DNA of 64,000 nucleotides from Actinoplanes ianthinogenes (lineage in GTDB: Bacteria > Actinomycetota > Actinomycetes > Mycobacteriales > Micromonosporaceae), in assembly GCF_018324205.1 (NCBI RefSeq), contig NZ_AP023356.1, forward strand, positions 2,993,501 to 3,057,500, read 5' to 3'. The position numbers were made by a program, and so were the translations under genes. Shown one piece after another: positions 1 through 9,045 of the stretch. How positions within the stretch are numbered: position 1 is the stretch's first letter; each line of letters opens with the position of its first letter. The notes beneath the pieces were generated by a model. It did not search any database. It worked only from the letters and a program-made list of their open reading frames with translations, and was not told the DNA's origin.

Positions 1-583
1 TCGGCTCGGTGGCCGCCCGGCACCGCGGCACCTCACTGGACCGGACCGTGATCAGCGGCGCCCAGCTGATCAACTCGGTGCCGTACTTCGTGGTGGCTCT
101 GCTCGTCGCCCTCTACGTGACGGTGCTGCCGGACAGCGAGTACCACCCGCTGTTGACGAACCCGATCGCCTGGGCCGCCGGACTGCTGGCCGCCTGGCTG
201 ACCCTCGGCGTCACGAACGCCGCCTACTACACCCGGTACGCCCGCTCGTCGATGGTCGAGTCGCTCGGCCAGGACTACGTGCGTACCGCCAGGTCCAAGG
301 GGATCAGCGCCCGGCGGGTCGCCTATCGCCACGGCCTGCGGGCCGCGCTCACCCCGGTGGTGACGATCCTCGGCATGGACATCGCGTTCCAGCTGACCAA
401 CACCCTGTTCACCGAGACCATCTTCGGCCTGCCCGGCATCGGGCTCCTGACGCTGCGCGCGTTCGCCACCTACGACCTGCCGGTGATGCTCGGCAGCGTG
501 CTGCTCGGCTCGATCATGTTGGTGCTGCTGAACCTGCTCGTCGACGTGCTGTACACCTTCCTCGACCCGCGGGTCCGGCTCGG

Positions 584-587
<4 letters not shown>
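1..587 (+). CDS. ABC importer permease, DppB/OppB family (5' end outside window)
   Basis: This is the C-terminal part of an inner-membrane permease of a peptide/nickel-type ABC importer; the reading frame is already open at the window edge, so the true start lies upstream. Several hydrophobic membrane segments are visible. Between them sits the cytoplasmic loop that docks on the ATPases (the EAA-type loop), recognisable as RTARSKGISARRVAYRHGLR followed by a Pro-containing helix. The ending, with FLDPRVRLG just after the last membrane helix, is typical of the family. The stop codon overlaps the start of the next gene by four bases (ATGA), so translation is coupled to the ATPase genes. The substrate cannot be read from the sequence; a dipeptide, oligopeptide or metal-chelate ligand is possible. 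Confidence 0.93.
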
Positions 588-1615
<1,028 letters not shown>

Positions 1616-1627
1616 AGGACCCCACCG

Positions 1628-2638
1628 ATGACCACGCTGCTCGAACTCGACGACGTGAAGATGCACTTCCGGATCAAGGGCGACGGCCTGCTGGCGCGCC
1701 GGGCGCAATGGGTCCGCGCGGTCGACGGCGTCAGCTTCTCGCTGAGCGCCGGCGAGACGCTCGGCCTGGTCGGTGAGTCCGGCTGCGGCAAGTCCACCAC
1801 CGCCCAGCTGATCACCCGGCTGCTCGAACCCACCAGCGGGGCGATCCGTTACCAGGGCGCCGACCTGGCGCATCTGACCCAGCGGCAGCTGCGGCCGTAC
1901 CGGCGGGAGATCCAGCTGATCTTCCAGGACCCCTATTCGTCGCTGAACCCGCGGCACACCGTCGGCACCATCGTGGGGACCGCGCTGCGGGTCCACGGGA
2001 TGGCGGCGAAGGGCGACGAGCTGCGCCGGGTCCAGGAGCTGCTGGAGATGGTCGGGCTGAACCCGGAGCACTACAACCGGTACCCGCACGAGTTCTCCGG
2101 CGGCCAGCGGCAGCGGATCGGGATCGCCCGGGCGCTCGCCGCCCGGCCCCGGGTGATCGTGGCCGACGAGCCGGTCTCGGCGCTGGACGTGTCGATCCAG
2201 GCGCAGGTGATGAACCTTCTGGAGAACCTGCGCCGGGAGCTGGGCATCGCCTTCGTGTTCATCGCGCACGACCTGGGCGTGGTCCGGCACTTCTGCGACC
2301 GGGTGGCGGTCATGTACCTGGGCCGGGTGGTCGAGGAGGCCGGGCGCGACGCGTTGTACGAGCGGCCGCGGCATCCGTACACGCAGGCTCTGCTCTCCGC
2401 GGCGCCGGACATCGCGGTGGTCCGCGGCGCGGCGCCCCGGGAGCGGATCCGGCTGGTCGGCGACGTGCCCAGCCCGGTGAACCCGCCGTCCGGCTGTCAC
2501 TTCCGGACCCGCTGCTGGAAGGCCGTCGACCGGTGCGCGACCGAGACGCCGGCGCTGCGGGAGCTGGCCCCGGGACAGCAGGTGGCCTGCCACTTCGCGG
2601 GGGACGAGGCTATGGCGATGGCGGGAACGGACGCTTGA
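1628..2638 (+). CDS. ABC importer ATPase, OppF/DppF type
   Basis: This is the second ATPase of the same importer, 336 residues. It shows Walker [11 protein letters not shown], signature [15 protein letters not shown], Walker [15 protein letters not shown] and the H-loop IAHDLG. The family-specific C-terminal Cys region is present (GCHFRTRC, then CATE and ACHF). An RBS-like GAGGAC lies just before the ATG. It is the last gene of the operon; the next gene on the same strand encodes an unrelated anchored protein 13 bases later and could be co-transcribed by read-through. Confidence 0.95.
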   Translation: MTTLLELDDVKMHFRIKGDGLLARRAQWVRAVDGVSFSLSAGETLGLVGESGCGKSTTAQLITRLLEPTSGAIRYQGADLAHLTQRQLRPYRREIQLIFQDPYSSLNPRHTVGTIVGTALRVHGMAAKGDELRRVQELLEMVGLNPEHYNRYPHEFSGGQRQRIGIARALAARPRVIVADEPVSALDVSIQAQVMNLLENLRRELGIAFVFIAHDLGVVRHFCDRVAVMYLGRVVEEAGRDALYERPRHPYTQALLSAAPDIAVVRGAAPRERIRLVGDVPSPVNPPSGCHFRTRCWKAVDRCATETPALRELAPGQQVACHFAGDEAMAMAGTDA

Positions 2639-2651
2639 TTACCCTTGCCGG

Positions 2652-3275
2652 GTGGACCAGCCCTCACCGACCGTCTATCGGACCCGCTCCTGGACGAACC
2701 GTAACCGGGCCGTCGCCGGCCTGGCGGCGCTCGGCCTGCTGCTGATCGGCTATCTGATCGGCCGCTGGCAGGACACTCCCGCGTCCGTCACCACCCCGGC
2801 GGCGCTGACCTCCGTCGCTCCCGCGCCGTCGGTCTCACCGTCGTCCGAGTCGCCCTCGCCCGCGCCCGTCCCGGTGAAATACGGGCTGCTCCAGGCCGAG
2901 GCGGCGAACGAGCTGGCCGGGATCCAGGCGCAGGACACCGAGGACGAGGGCGGCGGGCAGAACGTCGGCTGGATCAACCGGGCCGATCACCTGCGGTTCG
3001 ACAACTTCGAGTTCGGCGAGGTGCCGGCCACGAAGGCGAAGTTCCGGGTGGCGTCCGGCGCCGGGGTGAGCGGGCGGGTGCAGATCCGGCTCGACACGCT
3101 GGAGAACGCGCCGGTCGGGCAGGTGTCGGTGAGCAACACCGGTGGGTGGCAGACGTGGCGTACCGACACCGCGGTGCTCACCCCGGTGACCGGCACGCAC
3201 ACCGTCTACATCACGTTCGCCGCCGACGACGACAGCGAGTTCATGAACGTGAACTGGATCCAGTTCGACCACTGA
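2652..3275 (+). CDS. Membrane-anchored protein with CBM6-like carbohydrate-binding domain
   Basis: The 207-residue protein has a short basic N-terminus, one membrane segment at about residues 21-42 (AVAGLAALGLLLIGYLIG), then a Ser/Pro/Ala-rich spacer to about residue 75, and a compact C-terminal domain. That domain (LLQAEAANELAGIQ near its start, GWINRADHLRFDNFEFG in the middle, FMNVNWIQF at the end) looks like a CBM6-type jelly-roll, a fold that binds glycans outside the cell. It is therefore probably a single-pass protein displaying a sugar-binding domain at the wall. The start is GTG at 2652; an ATG further upstream is in another frame. No catalytic domain is present. The CBM assignment rests on pattern only. 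Confidence 0.75.
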   Translation: MDQPSPTVYRTRSWTNRNRAVAGLAALGLLLIGYLIGRWQDTPASVTTPAALTSVAPAPSVSPSSESPSPAPVPVKYGLLQAEAANELAGIQAQDTEDEGGGQNVGWINRADHLRFDNFEFGEVPATKAKFRVASGAGVSGRVQIRLDTLENAPVGQVSVSNTGGWQTWRTDTAVLTPVTGTHTVYITFAADDDSEFMNVNWIQFDH

Positions 3276-3279
3276 GGCC

Positions 3280-3678
3280 TTACTTCGCGGCGACCTGGAT
3301 CCTGCGGGGCTCGCGCTCCTGCAGGACCGGGATGCTCAGCGTGAGGACGCCCTGGTCGTAACCGGCCTCCAGGCGGTCGGTGTCCAGCTTGTCGGAGAGC
3401 TGGACCTGCCGGCTGAACACACCCACCGGGCGCTCGGCGACCAGGTAGCGGACACCCTCGCGGTCGGCGCGCCCGCGCTCGGCCCGCACGGTCAGCACCT
3501 TGCCGTCGACGGTGATGTCGATCGACGCGGGGTCGACACCGGGCAGGTCGATGTCGATGCAGAACGTGTCGTTCTCCCGGTACGCGTCGAGCCGCGCGCC
3601 CGCGGTCCGGGACGAGGTCTCGACGACCCGGGCGGTGAGACGCTCGAGGTCGCGCACGGTCGGGGTGGTGAGAAACAT
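3280..3678 (-). CDS. hsp20: Small heat-shock protein, Hsp20/alpha-crystallin family
   Basis: This encodes a 132-residue holdase chaperone that binds unfolding proteins in the cytoplasm. The alpha-crystallin core runs from about residue 30 to 128, with the family features DIDLPGVDPASIDITVDGKV, a VRAERG strand and the closing A-x-x-x-x-GVLTLSIPV pattern (YDQGVLTLSIPV). The C-terminal I-x-V-type tail (RRIQV) used in oligomer assembly is present. The ATG at 3678 was chosen because GAGGAGCC stands 6-8 bases upstream and the protein then has the normal family length; the frame stays open far upstream without similarity. An exact HspR operator lies 20 bases upstream. Confidence 0.95.
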   Translation of the reverse strand: MFLTTPTVRDLERLTARVVETSSRTAGARLDAYRENDTFCIDIDLPGVDPASIDITVDGKVLTVRAERGRADREGVRYLVAERPVGVFSRQVQLSDKLDTDRLEAGYDQGVLTLSIPVLQEREPRRIQVAAK

Positions 3679-3697
3679 GGGTGGCTCCTCGTTCTTA

Positions 3698-3718
3698 CTT
3701 GAGTGTGGGTGACTCAAG
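3698..3718 (-). promoter_or_regulatory. HAIR operator (HspR binding site) of hsp20
   Basis: The sequence reads CTTGAGT, seven bases, ACTCAAG. This is an exact match to the HspR-associated inverted repeat known from Streptomyces and mycobacteria. It sits 20 bases before the hsp20 start codon, so HspR, with DnaK as co-repressor, should repress this gene until heat stress. HspR itself is not in the window. Confidence 0.93.
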
Positions 3719-3788
3719 TCTGAGGAACCGAGAATCTCACTGTGCAATTCCCCCTCGCGGTGGTGACCGCGGCCACGCAGCGGCCCTC

Positions 3789-4151
3789 TCAGCGCGCCGG
3801 CGGCGTCCGGCCGAACGTCAGCCACGCGGTGAAGCCCAGCACTCCCGGGACGACGGCGGGAAAGAGGCCGACGATCGCGCCGATCAGCAGCAACCGGCGA
3901 CCGGCCGGCAGCCCGCCACGGACGATGACGACCAGCGCGGCGCACATCAGGACCGCGGCGATCGCCTGGATGATGAGCGTGGTCAGCGGATACAGCCCGA
4001 TCGACGACTCGACGACGATGCTGTCGCTCCCCGGCGCCCGCGTCTCCACCGTCGACGTCACCGGGGTGGCAAGCACGAAGATCAGCGACGCGAGCACCGC
4101 GAAGATCCCCAGCGCGAAACCGGCCCAGGCATTCTTCACCATCTCGGACAA
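3789..4151 (-). CDS. Small membrane protein, unknown function
   Basis: The gene is not recognised. The 120-residue product has about three hydrophobic segments: one near residues 10-30 (AGFALGIFAVLASLIFVLAT), one near 57-78 (LTTLIIQAIAAVLMCAALVVIV) and one near 86-110. A short polar extracytoplasmic loop lies between the first two. The chosen start is TTG at 4151, which has GAGGG seven bases upstream; an ATG three codons later (4142) is the alternative. It lies between convergent hsp20 and divergent dinB with no operon partner. Confidence 0.6.
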   Translation of the reverse strand: MSEMVKNAWAGFALGIFAVLASLIFVLATPVTSTVETRAPGSDSIVVESSIGLYPLTTLIIQAIAAVLMCAALVVIVRGGLPAGRRLLLIGAIVGLFPAVVPGVLGFTAWLTFGRTPPAR

Positions 4152-4216
4152 ATGTCCACCCTCGCTCAGCGGAACCGTCGACGACCTGCCGATTCTATCG
4201 CCACAGCGCTCGTTAT

Positions 4217-4232
4217 TCGAACAGGTGTACTA
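4217..4232 (+). promoter_or_regulatory. Putative LexA (SOS) box of dinB
   Basis: TCGAAC, four bases, GTACTA matches the actinobacterial SOS box TCGAAC-N4-GTTCGA fully in the left half and at four of six positions in the right half. It ends ten bases before the GTG start of dinB, and its right half overlaps a possible -10 element (TACTAA). LexA bound here would block initiation. Confidence 0.65.
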
Positions 4233-4242
4233 AGCTGGCGCC

Positions 4243-5415
4243 GTGATCCTGCACGCGGACCTGGACTCCTTCTACGCGTCGGTCGAGCAGCGCGATGACC
4301 CCGCGCTGCGCGGGCGGCCGGTCCTGGTCGGCGGCGGCGTGGTGCTGGCCGCGTCCTATGAGGCGAAAGCCTTCGGGGTGCGCACCCCGATGAGCCTGAG
4401 CCGGGCCCGTGCGCTCTGCCCGCAGGCCGTGGTGGTGCCGCCGCGGATGAGTGCGTATTCGGCGGCCAGCAAGGCCGTCTTCGCGGTCTTCCGGGACACC
4501 ACACCGATCGTCGAGCCGATCTCCATCGACGAGGCGTTCCTGGAGGTCGACGGGCTGCGGCGGATCAGCGGGACGGCCGAGCAGATCGCCCGGCGGCTGC
4601 GTGCCGAGGTGCGCGCCCGGGCCGGCCTGCCGATCACGGTCGGCGTCGCCCGCACCAAGTTCTTGGCCAAGGTCGCGAGCGGCGTCGGCAAACCCGACGG
4701 CCTGCTGGTCGTGCCGCCCGGCGCGGAGCTGGAGTTCCTGCACCCGCTCCCGGTGGAGAAACTCTGGGGCGTCGGCCCGAAAACCGCGGCCAAGCTGCGC
4801 GACCTCCAGATCCACACGGTCGGCCACGTGGCCCGGGTCGGCGAGGCCGCCCTGGTCGCGATGCTCGGGGCGAATGCCGGTCGCCACCTGCACGCCCTCG
4901 CCCACAACCACGACCCACGGCGCGTGACCACCGGCGGGCGGCGCGGCTCCATCGGGGCGCAGTGCGCCCTCGGCCGGGGCCGGTCCTTCGACGAGATCGA
5001 GGCGGTGCTGGCGGCCCTGGTCGACCGGGTCACCCACCGGATGCGCGGCGCCCACCGAGCCGGGCGGACGGTCACGCTGCGCCTGCGCTTCGCCGACTTC
5101 GAGCGGGTGACCCGATCCCGCAGCCTGCTGAAAGCGACGATGCAGACCGGTGCGATCCTCCGCACCTCGGTCGAGCTGCTGCGCGAGGCCCAGCCGTTGA
5201 TCGCCCAGCGCGGGCTCACGCTGGTCGGCGTCGCGGTGAGCAACCTCGACGGCGAGGGCAACGTGCAGCTCGAGCTGCCCTTCACCCCGCCTCGCCAGGA
5301 CGGCCTGGACGCCGCCGTCGACCGGGTCCGAGACCGCTTCGGTGCCTCTTCCCTACGCCGAGCCGACATGCTCAACCGCGAAATGCACCCCTCCGTCCCC
5401 ATCCTCCCCGACTGA
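4243..5415 (+). CDS. dinB: DNA polymerase IV (Y-family translesion polymerase)
   Basis: This encodes a 390-residue error-prone polymerase that copies past damaged bases. The palm motif ILHADLDSFYASVEQ is at the very N-terminus (metal ligand Asp6), and the second catalytic motif ISIDEAFLEVDG supplies Asp96 and Glu97. The helix-hairpin-helix region (LWGVGPKTAAKLRDL) is near residue 180, and the little-finger domain follows from about 240. No clear terminal beta-clamp peptide is seen; the internal QLELPF near residue 350 is the likely clamp contact. The GTG start leaves only ten bases after the LexA-like box, so the message may be leaderless. The gene ends directly at a large repeat region. Confidence 0.95.
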   Translation: MILHADLDSFYASVEQRDDPALRGRPVLVGGGVVLAASYEAKAFGVRTPMSLSRARALCPQAVVVPPRMSAYSAASKAVFAVFRDTTPIVEPISIDEAFLEVDGLRRISGTAEQIARRLRAEVRARAGLPITVGVARTKFLAKVASGVGKPDGLLVVPPGAELEFLHPLPVEKLWGVGPKTAAKLRDLQIHTVGHVARVGEAALVAMLGANAGRHLHALAHNHDPRRVTTGGRRGSIGAQCALGRGRSFDEIEAVLAALVDRVTHRMRGAHRAGRTVTLRLRFADFERVTRSRSLLKATMQTGAILRTSVELLREAQPLIAQRGLTLVGVAVSNLDGEGNVQLELPFTPPRQDGLDAAVDRVRDRFGASSLRRADMLNREMHPSVPILPD

Positions 5416-5499
5416 CCCACCACGACCTGCGACCACTGTCCGCCCCGTGTCCCGAAGCCGCCGGCCACGACCGCAAAGCCCCGCCTCGCGACCCGGCCA

Positions 5500-5745
5500 C
5501 CGCTCACGACCCGCCGCTCCGTCACGACCCGCGCCCGCTCACGACCCGCCGCTCCATCACGACCCGCGCTCCGTCACGACCCGCCGCTCCGTCACGACCC
5601 GCGCTCGACCACGACCCGCCACTCCGTCACGACCCGCGCCCGCTCACGACCCGCCGCTCCGTCACGACCCGCGCTCGTCCGCGACCCGCCGCTCCGTCAC
5701 GACCCGCGCTCGTCCGCGACCCGCCGCTCCGTCACGACCCGCGGG
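5500..5745. repeat. GC-rich tandem array of 17/18-bp units
   Basis: About fourteen copies of CACGACCCGC followed by a variable 7-8 base linker (often CGCTCCGT or GCTCGTC) alternate with 18- and 17-base spacing, giving a 35-bp higher-order period. Open frames across it have no recognisable protein. The array begins within 100 bases of the dinB stop. Confidence 0.85.
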
Positions 5746-5795
5746 CCAAGCCACCCCAGCCAACCCTTGGTCGCCTGCCACAATCCGCGCTGGGT

Positions 5796-6030
5796 CACGT
5801 CCCCACACGCCGAGCCACCCAACCCCCGCCACGATCCCGGCGCCGGACACGGCCGCGCCGGATTACAACTCCGCACGTCACCCGCCCCGCGCCACGACCC
5901 GGCGCCGGCAGGACCCCCAGTCGGCCATGACCCACACGCCGAACCACCCACCCCGAGCCACGGACACGGCACGCGCCGAATCACAACTCCGCACGTCACC
6001 CGCCCCGGGCCACGACCCGGCACGGGCGGG
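5796..6030. repeat. Two-copy direct repeat of about 110-130 bp
   Basis: Two diverged copies start with CACACGCCGA(G/A)CCACCC and each later contains ACTCCGCACGTCACCCGCCC followed by a CCACGACCCGGC block. No gene is recognisable here. The CACGACCCG core is shared with the preceding short array, so both may have a common origin. Confidence 0.65.
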
Positions 6031-6267
6031 TGACGTGCGCTCGGCAACGACTCGCACGGGCGTGGTTTCCCATCCCGGATGACCATCACCGGGCCCAGCC
6101 CAACCACGGCCCTGTGCAGGTCGCAGGGCTTCCGGCCAGCCGAGGCGGCGGGGAGGCGGGGTGGGGTTCGGGGGTGGCGGTGACCCGCCACGGGCAATGA
6201 AGAGATCCCATGCGCCAGGGGTATCAAGCGGCTCGCCCCGATCCCGCGTCTGCCCAGCGCGCTGAGG

Positions 6268-6670
6268 CCCAGCCGAGCAGCATCCGGCTGGCCCTGATGG
6301 CCCTATTCGGGGATCGGATAGGGCGCTGAGGACCAGCCGAGGAGTCTCCAGCTGGCCATGGCCGCCCTACCCGGGAATCGGACAGGGCGCTGAGGACCAG
6401 CCGAGGAGCATCCGGCTGGTGCTGGCGGCCCTATCCGGGGATCGGATAGGGCGCTGAGGACCAGCCGAGGAGCATCCGGCTGGCCCTGACCGCCCTACCC
6501 AGGAATCGGACAGGGCGCCGAGGACCAGCCGAGGAGCATCCGGCTGGTCCTGGCGGCCCTATCCGGGGATCGGAAAGGGCGCTGGGGGCCAGCCGGGGAG
6601 TGTCCGGCTGGTGCTGGTGGCCCTATTCGGGGATCGGATAGGGCGCTGGGGGCCAGCCGGGGGTTGATCT
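6268..6670. repeat. 64-bp tandem array with two hairpins per unit
   Basis: Six full units and a partial seventh recur at exactly 64-base spacing (AGCCG landmarks at 6271, 6335, 6399, 6463, 6527, 6591 and 6655). Each unit holds two inverted repeats. The first is CCAGCCG, nine bases, CGGCTGG. The second is GCCCTATCC, seven bases, GGATAGGGC. Units 2 and 4 share a variant second hairpin with two mismatches, so A- and B-type units alternate at first. No protein-coding signal is visible. The array ends about 240 bases before cobF. Confidence 0.92.
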
Positions 6671-6910
6671 CCGGAACCGGCCGCGGACAGTGAAGAGGGC
6701 GGCGATTGGTTTGGACGCGCCAGCGGCCAGATCGCCGCCCTCGGCCCGCGCGGGAGCGTGCGATCCGCACCCCAGCGGACGCGCGTCGATGAGGAATTTG
6801 ATTTTGGTGGAGGGAGGGCGAGACGGGCCGGCGGCTGCGGGATCCGCCGAAGCGGGCTGGACGCGAGGGTGGAGGCACGCCGACGGTTGGGGGTGAGGCA
6901 GACTGCATGC

Positions 6911-7666
6911 GTGCGGAAGATGTACGTGATCGGCATCGGTGCGGGGGATCCGGACCACCTGACCCTGCAAGCGGCCAAGGCGATCGGGCGGACCGATGTG
7001 TTCTTCCTGCTCGACAAGGGGGAGGCCAAGCAGAGCCTGATCGATCTGCGGGAGCGGATGATCCGGGGGTATTCGCATCCGCGGAAGCGGATCGTGGAGG
7101 GGCGGGACCCTGATCGGGATCGGACGCCGGCGGATTACACCGGGACGATCGCGGACTGGCGGACTCGGCGGTCGCAGGTGATCGAGGAGCTGATCGCCGA
7201 GCATCTGAAAGAGGACGAGACCGGGGCGATCCTGGTGTGGGGCGATCCGTCGCTCTACGACTCGACGATCGCGATCCTGGAGGAGATCCTGGCTCGCGGG
7301 GCGGTCAGTTTCGAGTTCGAGGTGATTCCGGGGATCAGCAGCGTGTCGGCGCTCGCGGCCAAGCACCGGATCGGGCTGAACCGGGTGGGGCAGCCGTTCC
7401 AGGTGACCACCGGGCGGCGGTTGGCCGAGGGGTGGCCGGAGGGCGTCGACGACGTGGTGGTGATGCTCGACGCGCAGCAGGCGTTCACCGGGCATCCGGA
7501 CGCGGAGATCTACTGGGGCGCCTACGTGAGCACCGAGGACGAGATCCTCGCCGCCGGGCGGGTCGCCGACGTCGCGGAGGACATCGTGGCGACCCGCGCC
7601 GAGGCTCGGGAGCGGCACGGCTGGATCATGGACACCTACCTGCTGCGGCGCCCGAACGACGGCTAG
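6911..7666 (+). CDS. cobF: Precorrin-6A synthase (deacetylating), CobF
   Basis: CobF uses S-adenosylmethionine to methylate C-1 of precorrin-5 with loss of the acetyl group, giving precorrin-6A in aerobic cobalamin synthesis. The 251-residue protein opens with the tetrapyrrole methylase motif MYVIGIGAGDPDHLTLQAAKA. The SAM-pocket stretches ILVWGDPSLYDST and FEVIPGISSVSALAAKH follow, in the right order and spacing. I chose GTG at 6911 (V-R-K-M-Y-V-I-G), which matches the usual family N-terminus; ATG at 6920 is possible. It stands apart from the other cob genes, and its stop overlaps the stop of the convergent ECF sigma gene by three bases. Confidence 0.93.
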   Translation: MRKMYVIGIGAGDPDHLTLQAAKAIGRTDVFFLLDKGEAKQSLIDLRERMIRGYSHPRKRIVEGRDPDRDRTPADYTGTIADWRTRRSQVIEELIAEHLKEDETGAILVWGDPSLYDSTIAILEEILARGAVSFEFEVIPGISSVSALAAKHRIGLNRVGQPFQVTTGRRLAEGWPEGVDDVVVMLDAQQAFTGHPDAEIYWGAYVSTEDEILAAGRVADVAEDIVATRAEARERHGWIMDTYLLRRPNDG

Positions 7667-8490
7667 TCCAGCAGCTCGATGACGATCGACTCGTCGGGGT
7701 TCATGATCGAGTCGATCGCGATGATCCGGCCGTCGGCCACCGTGAAGCTGAGCGCGATCCGCACGCCCTGCTCGGTGCGGACGAACGCGCCGGCCGCGCC
7801 GTCGATCGTCGCCGGCACCGCGGCCTGGGCCCGCCCGGAGAAGAACCGCGCTGCCTCGTCCGCGCCGCGCAGCCCGACCGCGCCGTCGCCGCCGCGCATC
7901 ACCACGTCCGGGTCGAGCAGGGTGAGCAGGCCGGCGAAGTCACCGCCGCGGGCGGCGGCCAGGAAGGCGTCGACGATCTCGCGCTGCCGTGCGGCGTCGG
8001 CGGCGCCGGCCGGGGAGCCGCCCCGCACCCGGCGCCGAGCCCGGCTGGCCAGCTGGCGCGCGGCGGCCGGGCTGCGCCCGACCACCGTCGCGATCTCCTC
8101 GAAGGAGACGGCGAACAGGTCGTGCAGCACGAACGCGAGGCGTTCGGCCGGGGTGAGCGTTTCCAGTACGACGGTGAGCGCGGCACCCACCGCATCGGCC
8201 AGCACCGCCTCCCGCTCCGGGTCCTCGGCGCTCGGCAGCTCGGTGACCGGCGGCGGATCCTCCCGGCGGGACGCCCGGGAGCGCAGCATGTCCAGGCAGA
8301 CCCGGCCGAGCACGGTGGTGAGCCAGGCGGGCAGGTTGTCGACCGTGTCGCCGCCGGTCCGGCTCAGCCGCAACCAGGTCTCCTGCACCGCGTCGTCCGC
8401 CTCGGCGCCGGAACCGAGCATCCGGTAGGCCACCGCGCGCAGCCGTCCCCGGTTCGCCTCGAACTCGGCGGCCAGCAGGTCATCACCCAT
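7663..8490 (-). CDS. ECF41 (SigJ-like) RNA polymerase sigma factor with SnoaL-like C-terminus
   Basis: This is a 275-residue extracytoplasmic-function sigma factor. Region 2 is at residues 10-75 (AYRMLGSGAEADDAVQETWLRL, then PAWLTTVLGRVCLDMLRSR), and region 4 at about 105-160 (AFVLHDLFAVSFEEIATVVGRSPAAARQLASRARRRV, split here by description). From about residue 170 a SnoaL/NTF2-like domain follows and ends in the MNPDE motif, close to the NPDKL motif of ECF41. In this group that domain replaces a separate anti-sigma factor. ATG at 8490 is the only sensible start. Two exact ECF41-type promoters lie in the 86-base gap to the divergent AhpD-like gene, a known ECF41 partner type. Confidence 0.93.
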   Translation of the reverse strand: MGDDLLAAEFEANRGRLRAVAYRMLGSGAEADDAVQETWLRLSRTGGDTVDNLPAWLTTVLGRVCLDMLRSRASRREDPPPVTELPSAEDPEREAVLADAVGAALTVVLETLTPAERLAFVLHDLFAVSFEEIATVVGRSPAAARQLASRARRRVRGGSPAGAADAARQREIVDAFLAAARGGDFAGLLTLLDPDVVMRGGDGAVGLRGADEAARFFSGRAQAAVPATIDGAAGAFVRTEQGVRIALSFTVADGRIIAIDSIMNPDESIVIELLD

Positions 8491-8503
8491 TTTTCGGTCC
8501 CCC

Positions 8504-8530
8504 TGTCACATCTGAGCGACGCGGCGCGTC
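8504..8530 (+). promoter_or_regulatory. ECF41-type promoter toward the AhpD-like gene
   Basis: TGTCACA at 8504-8510 is followed by exactly 16 bases and CGTC at 8527-8530. This is the published ECF41 consensus TGTCACA-N16-CGTC. Transcription would begin near 8537, about 40 bases before the 8577 start codon. Confidence 0.92.
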
Positions 8531-8538
8531 ACGAGTCC

Positions 8539-8565
8539 GACGAAGCAAGTTCACCCGATGTGACA
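8539..8565 (-). promoter_or_regulatory. ECF41-type promoter toward the sigma gene itself
   Basis: On the minus strand TGTCACA (8565-8559) is followed by exactly 16 bases and CGTC (8542-8539). It reads toward the ECF41 gene and would start near 8532. Its -10 element faces that of the rightward promoter only nine bases away, so polymerases at the two sites should exclude each other. The TGTCACA box also overlaps the region just before the RBS of the AhpD-like gene. Confidence 0.9.
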
Positions 8566-8576
8566 AGGAGCCGATC

Positions 8577-9032
8577 ATGGAGCCTCGGATCAAGAACACC
8601 GCACCGCAGCCGGACCTGACCAAGGCGGTCAACCTGCTCTACAAGACCGCGTTCTCGGCGGGCGTGCCGAAAGTCGTCCTGGAGCTGGTGCACCTGCGCG
8701 CCAGCCAGATCAACGGGTGCGCCCCGTGCGCCGACAGCGGCGCGCGCGGCATGCGGCAGGCCGGGGAGACCGACGACCGGCTGTTCGCGGTGCCGGTGTG
8801 GCGGGAGACGCCGTACTTCACCGAGCCGGAGCGGGCGGCGCTGGCGCTGTCCGAGTACGCCACCCGGATGGCCGACAACCCCGACCCCGTCCCGGACGCG
8901 ATCTGGGACGAGGCCGCGAAGCACTTCACCGAGGAGCAGTTGAGCGCGATCGTGCTGTGGATCGCCACCACCAACTTCTTCAACCGGATCAACGTGACGA
9001 CCCGGCAGCAGGCTCCCCAGAACTGGGACTGA
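8577..9032 (+). CDS. AhpD-like carboxymuconolactone decarboxylase-family protein
   Basis: This encodes a 151-residue alkylhydroperoxidase-type protein. The key pattern is LVHLRASQINGCAPCADSGARGMRQ split around residues 40-65: the CxxC pair (CAPC) and a downstream acidic residue form the peroxidatic site in AhpD relatives, with the preceding E-L-V-H-L-R helix contacting it. The middle section (LFAVPVWRETPYFTEPERAALAL) is typical of proteins annotated as CMD/AhpD core. AAGGAG lies 7 bases before the ATG. It is the presumed target of the adjacent ECF41 factor, consistent with the known link of ECF41 with carboxymuconolactone decarboxylases, oxidoreductases and epimerases. Confidence 0.92.
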   Translation: MEPRIKNTAPQPDLTKAVNLLYKTAFSAGVPKVVLELVHLRASQINGCAPCADSGARGMRQAGETDDRLFAVPVWRETPYFTEPERAALALSEYATRMADNPDPVPDAIWDEAAKHFTEEQLSAIVLWIATTNFFNRINVTTRQQAPQNWD

Positions 9033-9045
9033 CGCTCTTGAGAAA

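Noticed and set aside
5500..6670. CRISPR array
   Set aside because: The repeats are directly adjacent or have no unique spacers, and no cas gene is present.
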